Assembly: GCA_002430605.1 (NCBI GenBank)
Contig: DJBY01000029.1
Coordinates: forward strand, 20,844-37,854
Direction of reading: 5' to 3'
DNA length: 17,011 nt
Source of the DNA: Opitutia bacterium UBA5964
GTDB lineage: Bacteria; Verrucomicrobiota; Verrucomicrobiia; Opitutales; Coraliomargaritaceae
Part shown: piece by piece, positions 8,307 to 14,038 of the stretch
Position numbering within the stretch: position 1 is the first letter of the stretch
Layout: every line of letters starts with the position of its first letter
Notes under the pieces: generated by a model
Seen by the model: the letters and a program-made list of their open reading frames with translations, nothing else
Told to the model about the DNA's origin: nothing
The model's database searches: none
Made by a program: the position numbers and the translations under genes

Positions 8307-9335
8307 ATGCCTGCTAAAGTCTATACCGACAAGGACGCTGATCTCCGAGTACTCAAAAAGAAGACCCTTGCCATCATTGGCTACGGTTCGCAGGGCCACG
8401 CCCATGCGCAAAACTTGAAGGACAGCGGTCTTAATGTAATCATCGGCCTCTACAAGAAGAGCAAGTCCGTCAAGGTCGCTAAAAGCCAAGGTTTCGAAGT
8501 GTTCGAAACTGCTGAAGCGGTGCAAAAAGCTGATGTGATCATGATCGCAGTGCCGGACATGAAGCAGGCTGAAGTTTACGAAAACGACATTCTACCGAAC
8601 CTTACCAAGGGTAAGACAATCGCCTTCACACACGGTCTTGCGATCCACTTCGGTCTGATCGAAGCACCTAAGGGCATCGACGTCATCATGGTCGCTCCAA
8701 AGGGCCCAGGTCACGTTGTTCGCAGCCAATACGTCGAAGGTAAGGGCGTCCCCGCACTGATCGCGATCAACAAGGGCTCCACTAAGAATGCCAAGAAGAT
8801 TGCGCTCGCATGGGCGAAGGGTGTCGGCGGCACACGTGCCGGCGTGATCGAAACAACTTTCAAGGAAGAGTGTGAAACTGACCTCTTCGGTGAGCAAGCC
8901 GTTCTCTGTGGTGGTGCATCTGCACTCGTCATGGCTGGCTACGAAACGCTCGTTGAAGCCGGCTACCAACCAGAAATGGCTTACTTCGAGTGCTTGCACG
9001 AGTTGAAGCTGATCGTCGATCTCATGGTTGAGTCGGGCATCTCCGGCATGCGCTTCTCCATCTCTGAAACAGCTGAATGGGGTGACTACATCAGTGGCCC
9101 TCGCGTCATCAATGCTTCTTCCAAGAAAGCAATGAAGACGATCCTCAAGGAAATCCAAAACGGCAAGTTCACTAAGGACTGGGTTAATGAATACAAGGCG
9201 GGTCTTCCGAGGTACAAGCAGTTCGTCAAGGACGGCCAAGCACACCCCATCGAAAAGACTGGCAAGCGCCTCCGTGCTCTTATGCCTTGGGTCAAGAAAC
9301 GCAATATCGGCGGTTCACAAGCTTCTTACAATTAA
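8307..9335 (+). CDS. ilvC: Ketol-acid reductoisomerase, class I
   Basis: It catalyses the NAD(P)H- and Mg-dependent isomerisation and reduction of acetolactate or acetohydroxybutyrate, the second common step to valine, isoleucine and leucine. The 342-residue length is class I. Visible features are the Rossmann motif GYGSQGHAHAQN (25-36), the cofactor loop GLYKKSKS (47-54), His109 in THGLAIHF, APKGPGH (130-136), the metal ligands Asp192 and Glu196 in TDLFGEQAVLCGG, Glu228 and Glu232 in FECLHELKLIVD, and Ser253 in SETAEWGDY. The cofactor loop has Tyr49 where many NADPH-dependent members have Arg, while both downstream serines (52 and 54) are kept. ATG 8307 follows a short A-rich leader without Shine-Dalgarno. 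It is the last gene of the tRNA-Val-ilvN-ilvC group; a strong intrinsic terminator follows at 9359-9398. Confidence 0.97.
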   Translation: MPAKVYTDKDADLRVLKKKTLAIIGYGSQGHAHAQNLKDSGLNVIIGLYKKSKSVKVAKSQGFEVFETAEAVQKADVIMIAVPDMKQAEVYENDILPNLTKGKTIAFTHGLAIHFGLIEAPKGIDVIMVAPKGPGHVVRSQYVEGKGVPALIAINKGSTKNAKKIALAWAKGVGGTRAGVIETTFKEECETDLFGEQAVLCGGASALVMAGYETLVEAGYQPEMAYFECLHELKLIVDLMVESGISGMRFSISETAEWGDYISGPRVINASSKKAMKTILKEIQNGKFTKDWVNEYKAGLPRYKQFVKDGQAHPIEKTGKRLRALMPWVKKRNIGGSQASYN

Positions 9336-9358
9336 ACTGTAGTTCATTTTTGTAATTC

Positions 9359-9398
9359 AAAGCGGTCGTCGGTTTATACCGTCGACCGCTTTTTATTT
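9359..9398 (+). terminator. Intrinsic terminator after ilvC
   Basis: The left arm AGCGGTCGTCGGT (9361-9373) pairs with ACCGTCGACCGCT (9378-9390) through 12 base pairs with one T-T mismatch and a TTAT loop. The stem is extended by AA at 9359-9360 pairing with the first Ts of the run TTTTTATTTT (9390-9399). This is a textbook GC-rich hairpin plus U-tract. Confidence 0.93.
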
Positions 9399-9445
9399 TG
9401 TAATACAATCGCAATATTCATTCGACGTTCATTGTTGAACGGTCG
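9382..9445 (+). promoter_or_regulatory. Candidate hemC promoter and leader hairpin
   Basis: TACAAT at 9404-9409 matches the -10 consensus at five of six positions. TCGACC at 9382-9387 lies 16 bases upstream and matches the -35 at four of six; it overlaps the right arm of the ilvC terminator. Downstream, CGTTCA (9426-9431) and TGAACG (9436-9441) form a hairpin with loop TTGT. It is extended by CGA/TCG across one bulged G, covering 9423-9445 in the presumed hemC 5' leader. TTCAT recurs three times around it (near 9419, 9428 and 9449). Promoter assignment is tentative; the hairpin is directly visible. Confidence 0.35.
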
Positions 9446-9465
9446 ATGTTCATCGTTCGAAGCCC

Positions 9466-10326
9466 ATGGCAACGCCAATACAGATCGCCACTCGCAAAAG
9501 CCCACTCGCCCTCAAACAGACCGAGATGGTACGAGCGTGGCTGCAGAAGGCACTCCCCGACCAGCAATTCGAGGAATTACGCTTGAGCACTAAAGTCGAC
9601 GAACGCCTCACTTGGTCGCTAGAGAAGCGCGGCGGCATCGGCCTCTTCACCAAAGAGCTCGAAGACGCGCTACTCGATGGCCGCGCAAGCATCGCGGTGC
9701 ACAGCGCCAAAGATCTTCCCACGCAATTTCAAGCTGATCTCTGCATCGCTGGCTATATGCCGCGTGCCCGCGCCAACGATGTGCTGGTTCACCGCAGCGG
9801 CAAACCGGCACCGAAAACGATTGCGACCAGTAGTCCGCGACGCCGCGCGCAAGTCGGCATCTTGCAAGAGCAAGCGGAGTGGACCACCATTCGCGGCAAC
9901 GTCGCTACTCGTATACGCAAGATCGTTGAGGGCGAGGCCGAAGCCACTCTGCTGGCCGCCGCGGGACTTGATCGTTTAGAGATTTCTGCACATGAAGGCC
10001 TTGAATTCGTCGAGCTGCCAATCGAGCTAGTCGTGCCTGCCCCGGGCCAAGCTGCCATTGCCATCCAATGCCGCGCAGCCGATCTGTCACGCTTCGAGCA
10101 CCTGTTCTGCGAAACGACCAAGCGCGCCGTCACCTTAGAACGTGCCTTCCTGCGTCGTCTCGGTGGTGGTTGTCAAACGCCTGTAGGTGCGCACTACGTT
10201 GACGGCACCTTCTACATCTTCCATTCGGAAATCGGTCACACCAGCTTCGAATTCGAACTCGATTCACTAGACGAGATCGATGCGATTATCGAGTGCATCT
10301 TCTCTGACCTTAAATTCGAACAGTAA
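9466..10326 (+). CDS. hemC: Hydroxymethylbilane synthase (porphobilinogen deaminase)
   Basis: It condenses four porphobilinogen units into hydroxymethylbilane in the cytoplasm, the step before uroporphyrinogen III synthase. The protein has 286 residues, slightly shorter than the roughly 310 common in the family because the C-terminal domain is compact. Key features are IATRKSPLALKQT (7-19), HSAKDLPT (79-86) with catalytic Asp83, TSSPRRRAQ (121-129) with the substrate-binding arginines, RGNVATRI (143-150), LAAAGLDRL (163-171), and GGGCQTPVGA (233-242), whose Cys236 anchors the dipyrromethane cofactor. ATG 9466 gives the normal N-terminus; no Shine-Dalgarno precedes it. The cobA-hemD fusion follows after 117 bases. 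The next enzyme of the pathway (HemD) is thus encoded by the neighbour, which supports a common tetrapyrrole operon. Confidence 0.96.
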   Translation: MATPIQIATRKSPLALKQTEMVRAWLQKALPDQQFEELRLSTKVDERLTWSLEKRGGIGLFTKELEDALLDGRASIAVHSAKDLPTQFQADLCIAGYMPRARANDVLVHRSGKPAPKTIATSSPRRRAQVGILQEQAEWTTIRGNVATRIRKIVEGEAEATLLAAAGLDRLEISAHEGLEFVELPIELVVPAPGQAAIAIQCRAADLSRFEHLFCETTKRAVTLERAFLRRLGGGCQTPVGAHYVDGTFYIFHSEIGHTSFEFELDSLDEIDAIIECIFSDLKFEQ

Positions 10327-10335
10327 ATTTCATTC

Positions 10336-10408
10336 TTCCCTGGAGGGCAACGCTCCGTCGTTGCCACATAATGCACCTTGAAATGACAGAGCATTTCCCT
10401 CCAGCGAA
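10336..10408 (+). other. Predicted three-way-junction RNA / palindromic element between hemC and cobA-hemD
   Basis: The closing stem pairs TTC-C-CTGGAG (10336-10345) with CTCCAG-C-GAA (10399-10408), with one C-C mismatch. Inside it, GGCAACG (10346-10352) pairs with CGTTGCC (10359-10365) around the loop CTCCGT, and GAAATG (10380-10385) pairs with CATTTC (10392-10397) around the loop ACAGAG. A 14-base linker joins the two hairpins. The outer arms alone read as 12-base terminal inverted repeats with 11 matches (CTGGAGGG/CCCTCCAG exact). An alternative hairpin pairs GGAG (10342-10345) with CTCC (10353-10356), excluding the other fold. No T-run follows. It could be a cis-regulatory RNA or a copy of a dispersed palindromic repeat. 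I know no described riboswitch with this layout. Confidence 0.65.
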
Positions 10409-10443
10409 TTCCCTTAGTCATAGCTTTTAACTTCTTACAAAAA

Positions 10444-11982
10444 ATGTCTTCTCAAACCAAAACAGGAAAAGTGTATCTTATCGGCGCAGGCCCCGGAGAT
10501 CCAGGTCTAGTCACTGTTCGCGCCCGCGAACTCATCGAAACTGCCGACGTACTCGTGTATGACTACCTCGCTAATCCCAAGCTGCTGGATTGGGCACGAC
10601 CTGATGCCGAACGTATTTATGTCGGCAAGCGCTCTGGCTTACATTCGATTCCGCAGGATGAGATTGAAGAGATCTTAGTCGAACGTGCCAACAAGGGCCA
10701 GCAAGTGGTCCGCCTCAAGGGTGGCGACCCATTTGTGTTTGGTCGCGGCGGCGAAGAAATCGCAGAGCTAGAAGCCGATAAAATTCCCTACGAAATCGTC
10801 CCTGGAGTCACCGCAGCGCTGGCAGCGGCTGCCTACGCAGGCATCCCCCTCTCCCACCGCTCGTACAGCTCGTCGATCACGTTTCTCACCGGCCATGAGA
10901 ATCCGGAGAAACAGTCGATCAATATCGACTTTAAACAACACGGTCAGACCAACGGTACGCTTTGCCTCTACATGGGCCTCGGCCAATTACCCCGTATTCT
11001 CGGCGAGCTCAAAGCAGGCGGCATGGCTGGTGATATGCCCGTCGGCGTCATCCAATGGGCAACTCTCAACAGCCAACGCTCTGTGTATGGCACAGTCGAC
11101 TCCATCGTCAGCGATATTGAATCGGCCGGCATTTCCACCCCCGCCATGATTATCATTGGCGATGTCGTTACCAAACGCGCCAAGACCGAGTGGTTCGAAG
11201 GGCGCCCGCTCATGGGTAAGAAGATCGTCGTCACTCGAGCCCGCGATCAAGCCGGTCAACTCACCGCATTGTTGGAAAGCAACGGCGCCGAAGTCATCGA
11301 GCTGCCATTCATCCAAGTCCAACCTGACTTTAACCCTCAGCAACTCGCCGAAATCTTGGCTGGTATCGCGATCTACGAGTGGATCATTTTCACCAGCGTC
11401 AATGGTGTGACGGCTTTCTTCGACCTGTTTTATAAAGCATTCGAAGACATTCGATGTCTCGGTCCGATGCGGATTGCCGCAGTTGGCGTTGCCACCGCAC
11501 GCGCGATCGAATCACACCATCTTAAGGTCGACCTCATTCCCGAGAATGCCAATGGCGACTCCCTCGCCGACGCCTTTATCCAAAACGAAGGGATCGAAAG
11601 TATCCAAATGCTCGTCGTCACTGGAAATCAAAACCGCGAAACACTGGTCAAACGTCTCGAGACCGAAGGCGGCGCGATCGTTGACACATTACCGCTGTAT
11701 AAAACGACCAAGACGGACCTAAGTGAGCACCCAGCAGCAGAGCGCTTCCGCAAGGAAGGTGCCGATGCTGTGCTGTTCACCAGTTCGTCCACAGTGAAGT
11801 CGTTCGTCGATCAAGCCGCAGCGCTTAAGTTGGAGCCAGATGCGAAAAAGCCGGCATTCGGTAGCATCGGCCCCGTCACGACCAACTGCTTAAAAGAACT
11901 CGGCCTCTCCGTCGGCTTTGAATCGAAGCACGCCAGCCTTGATCATTTCGTCATCGCAACTACCAAGCATCTGAAGGGGTAG
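10444..11982 (+). CDS. cobA-hemD: Fused uroporphyrinogen-III C-methyltransferase / uroporphyrinogen-III synthase
   Basis: This is a 512-residue bifunctional protein. Residues 7-250 are the SAM-dependent uroporphyrinogen-III methyltransferase (SUMT), which makes precorrin-2. Its features are GAGPGDPGLVTVRA (14-27), VVRLKGGDPFVFGRGGEE (88-105), EIVPGVTAALAAAAYAGIPLSHR (117-139), ITFLTGH (145-151), YMGLG (176-180) and QWATLNSQRSVYGT (204-217). Residues about 258-512 are uroporphyrinogen-III synthase, which cyclises hydroxymethylbilane with ring D inversion: KKIVVTRARDQAGQL (259-273), IIFTSVNGVTAFFD (314-327), and VLFTSSSTVKSF (443-454). The fusion channels the hemC product to uroporphyrinogen III and on toward sirohaem or cobalamin, while the HemD half also serves haem synthesis. 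Such fusions are known in several phyla. ATG 10444 follows an A-run and has no Shine-Dalgarno. No precorrin-2 dehydrogenase/ferrochelatase gene is visible nearby. Confidence 0.95.
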   Translation: MSSQTKTGKVYLIGAGPGDPGLVTVRARELIETADVLVYDYLANPKLLDWARPDAERIYVGKRSGLHSIPQDEIEEILVERANKGQQVVRLKGGDPFVFGRGGEEIAELEADKIPYEIVPGVTAALAAAAYAGIPLSHRSYSSSITFLTGHENPEKQSINIDFKQHGQTNGTLCLYMGLGQLPRILGELKAGGMAGDMPVGVIQWATLNSQRSVYGTVDSIVSDIESAGISTPAMIIIGDVVTKRAKTEWFEGRPLMGKKIVVTRARDQAGQLTALLESNGAEVIELPFIQVQPDFNPQQLAEILAGIAIYEWIIFTSVNGVTAFFDLFYKAFEDIRCLGPMRIAAVGVATARAIESHHLKVDLIPENANGDSLADAFIQNEGIESIQMLVVTGNQNRETLVKRLETEGGAIVDTLPLYKTTKTDLSEHPAAERFRKEGADAVLFTSSSTVKSFVDQAAALKLEPDAKKPAFGSIGPVTTNCLKELGLSVGFESKHASLDHFVIATTKHLKG

Positions 11983-12018
11983 ACTTTGTGACGCCGGCAT
12001 TCCTGCCTGTCTTTGTAT

Positions 12019-12042
12019 GTGGTGTCCGCGCTTGCGCGGGCC
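12019..12042 (+). repeat. REP-like palindrome, copy 1 (GTGG head)
   Basis: A GTGGTGT head (12019-12025) is followed by a palindrome whose core CCGCGC-TT-GCGCGG is perfectly self-complementary. This copy and the inverted one at 12084-12107 are identical at 20 of 24 positions. All four differences are paired changes that keep the stem intact. GTGG before an imperfect palindrome is the hallmark of REP sequences mobilised by RAYT transposases. No RAYT gene lies in this window. Confidence 0.75.
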
Positions 12043-12083
12043 TGCGTTGCCACTGCACAAAATGGAATCAGTCAGGCATTGAT

Positions 12084-12107
12084 GGCGCGAGCAAGCTCGC
12101 ACACCAC
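12084..12107 (-). repeat. REP-like palindrome, copy 2 (inverted)
   Basis: Read on the minus strand it starts GTGGTGT (12107-12101) and continues into the palindrome GCGAGC-TT-GCTCGC, then GCC. With copy 1 it forms a head-out inverted pair about 40 bases apart, like the BIME units of enterobacteria and pseudomonads. It sits between the convergent ends of cobA-hemD and sufU, the typical place for REP elements. It could also end or protect both transcripts. Confidence 0.75.
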
Positions 12108-12135
12108 GATTCCGATCCGTCGATTCAGTCTTAGC

Positions 12136-12567
12136 CTAGCTCTTCAACGCTGCGATGTAAGTATGCCAAGGCAAGGTTGCACATTTGATCCGCGCGGCGA
12201 ACTTGCGCACACCCGCTAAGGCTGCAATCTCGCCATCGACCGACAAATCAGCTTCCAGATTGAGCTCGGACGACAACAGTTCACCAACTCGCTTAAATGC
12301 CGCTTCAGCCTCAACCAGTGTCTTCCCGACGAGCACCTCCGTCATCATCGACGCCGATGCTTTACAGATCGCACAACACGCTGCTTCAAAGCGCACGGCT
12401 TTGATCCGGTCTTCCTCAAGCAGCAGATAGATTGTGATCTTATCGCCGCACAATGGGTTATAACCTTCCGCGGTATACGTGTAGTCTGCCAATGTGCCGT
12501 AATGTCGCGGCCGCTTATTATGATCGAGGATAATATCCTGATAGAGGTCGTGAAGATCGTCCGACAT
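12136..12567 (-). CDS. sufU: SufU-type Fe-S assembly scaffold / sulfur-transfer protein
   Basis: SufU accepts persulfide sulfur from SufS (as a Zn protein in Firmicutes) and feeds Fe-S cluster assembly. The 143-residue protein shows YNPLCGD (36-42; Cys40, Asp42), a second Cys region at 64-68 followed by KASASMM, the SufU-specific insertion (about 85-118), and RIKCATLPWHT (126-136; Cys129). The ligand set expected from SufU (Cys40, Asp42, Cys65, Cys129) is complete. Unusually, two more cysteines, Cys64 and Cys68, flank Cys65, giving CCAIC where Bacillus-type proteins read GCSIS. It starts at ATG 12567 with only a weak GCGAAG upstream, 47 bases after sufS on the same strand, so the pair is almost surely one operon. 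Genes for SufB, SufC and SufD are not in the window. Confidence 0.92.
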   Translation of the reverse strand: MSDDLHDLYQDIILDHNKRPRHYGTLADYTYTAEGYNPLCGDKITIYLLLEEDRIKAVRFEAACCAICKASASMMTEVLVGKTLVEAEAAFKRVGELLSSELNLEADLSVDGEIAALAGVRKFAARIKCATLPWHTYIAALKS

Positions 12568-12614
12568 TTTACGCTTCGCTCAATGACTTATGAATAATGA
12601 CTAGAAGGTAACGA

Positions 12615-13847
12615 CTAACAGAAAAACTGCTTCATCTTATTCAGAGCAGCGACCAGACGTTCGACATCTTCGAAATCATTATAGAACGCGAACGATGCAC
12701 GTGCCGTCGCAGGCACACCGAAGCGCTTCAGCAGTGGTTGCGTGCAATGGTGCCCTGCTCGAATCGCAATGCCGCCCGCATCGAGAAAGGTGCCAATGTC
12801 GTGCGCATGAATGTCATCGATCAAGAACGAGATCACCGAAGCCTTCTCTGGCGCCGTGCCGATAATGCGCAATCCATCAATCGCCGTCAGCTGCTCAGTC
12901 GCCGCCTTCAACAATGCGAGCTCGTGCTGCAAGGCTCCCGCACGATCCAATCCGTTCAGATAGTCGAAGGCGGCGCCCATACCGATCACACCCGCGATAT
13001 GCGGTGTGCCTGCTTCAAATTTCCCTGGGATGCCCTTATACGTGGTGCCATCAAAATCGACCCGTTCGATCATATCGCCACCACTTTGATACGGCGGTAG
13101 TCGCTCTAGCCATTCACGTTTACCCCACAGCACGCCGATTCCAGTCGGGCCGCAGACCTTGTGTCCGGAGAACACAAAAAAGTCACAACCCAAATCCGCC
13201 ACGTCCACTGGCATGTGCGGCGTCGACTGCGCCCCATCGACCAGCACTGGCACGTTCAGCGCATGCGCCTGCTCGATCATTTTTTTGACTGGATTGATGG
13301 TACCAAGCGAATTGGACACGTGTACCACCGAGACGAGCTTGGTCTTCTCCGATAGCAATGCCGCATAAGCTTCCATGTTGAGTACGCCATCATCATCGAC
13401 CGGCACCACCTTTAACACGGCCCCCGTCTTCTGTGCCGCGATCTGCCAAGGCACAATATTGGCATGATGCTCCATATGCGTGATCAGAATTTCGTCCCCA
13501 GCCTGCAACACGGACTCAGTAAAACCATGCGCGATCAGGTTAATCCCCTCAGTTGTGCCACTGGTAAAAATAACTTCATCCGGATCCGCCGCGCCAATAA
13601 AGGCCGCCGCTTTGGCGCGGGTCGCCTCATAGGCATCGGTCGCCTTTTCGCTCAAGTAGTGGACCCCACGATGGATATTTGAATTCTCCGCACGGTAGTA
13701 GCGGTCCACCGCTTCAATCACAGCAAGTGGCTTTTGCACAGTCGCCGCGCTATCTAGATAGGTCAACGGCTTGCCGCGCACTTCGGTCGCTAGGATCGGA
13801 AAATCGGTCCGCACACGGCGGTAATCAAATGTCAGTGCATCATTCAC
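12615..13847 (-). CDS. sufS: Cysteine desulfurase, SufS/CsdA group (group II)
   Basis: A PLP enzyme that takes sulfur from L-cysteine as a Cys-persulfide and passes it to SufU for Fe-S cluster assembly. The 410-residue protein has SGTTEGINLIA (96-106), HMEHHANIVPW (124-134), LVDGAQSTPH (202-211; Asp204 and Gln207 contact PLP), the Schiff-base Lys230 in FSGHKVCGPTG, and the catalytic Cys368 in RAGHHCTQPLL, with the short active-site loop of group II enzymes. Family length is 400-410. The start is GTG at 13847: an out-of-frame ATG lies just after it, and the next residues NDALTFDYRRVRTDFPIL match the family N-terminus. The protein ends in an unusual terminal Cys (FFC). It precedes sufU. A possible leftward -10 (TATATT near 13900) lacks a clear -35. 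Confidence 0.96.
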   Translation of the reverse strand: MNDALTFDYRRVRTDFPILATEVRGKPLTYLDSAATVQKPLAVIEAVDRYYRAENSNIHRGVHYLSEKATDAYEATRAKAAAFIGAADPDEVIFTSGTTEGINLIAHGFTESVLQAGDEILITHMEHHANIVPWQIAAQKTGAVLKVVPVDDDGVLNMEAYAALLSEKTKLVSVVHVSNSLGTINPVKKMIEQAHALNVPVLVDGAQSTPHMPVDVADLGCDFFVFSGHKVCGPTGIGVLWGKREWLERLPPYQSGGDMIERVDFDGTTYKGIPGKFEAGTPHIAGVIGMGAAFDYLNGLDRAGALQHELALLKAATEQLTAIDGLRIIGTAPEKASVISFLIDDIHAHDIGTFLDAGGIAIRAGHHCTQPLLKRFGVPATARASFAFYNDFEDVERLVAALNKMKQFFC

Positions 13848-14038
13848 GCCAGCAAACTCGCCTACTTGCGAAAGAATCTCAATTGAAATTCAAAGAAATA
13901 TACAATCCGCTCAATTCAGCCAAATCGATACTGCTATGGCTTCGATTCTGAGACCGGAGTACCTGGCTGTGCCGCGGAGCACTGTGCTCTCTTCGACGCG
14001 CCGAGGCCGTAGGTTAGTGGACCACTTTAGATGCCAGT
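13848..14038. promoter_or_regulatory. sufS upstream region with palindromes
   Basis: This 191-base gap lies between the end of the second hybrid kinase and sufS, both on the minus strand. The half near sufS is AT-rich and probably carries the sufSU promoter. The half near the kinase is GC-rich and palindromic: GAGCAC-T-GTGCTC (13977-13989) and AGTGG-A-CCACT (14016-14026) are odd palindromes, and GTGC(13970-13973 region)/GCAC can pair as an alternative. No U-tract marks a terminator. The GC-rich block has the look of a dispersed intergenic repeat, or it may end the kinase transcript. Confidence 0.45.

Noticed and set aside
8592..9245. A 217-codon open frame on the minus strand, opposite ilvC
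   Set aside because: It lies wholly inside ilvC, whose protein is unmistakable. The frame is a by-product of ilvC codon usage and shows no recognisable domain.
9336..10443. Known riboswitch (cobalamin, SAM) ahead of hemC or cobA-hemD
   Set aside because: I found no B12-box or SAM-riboswitch core motifs in the two gaps; the structured element between the genes does not resemble those classes.
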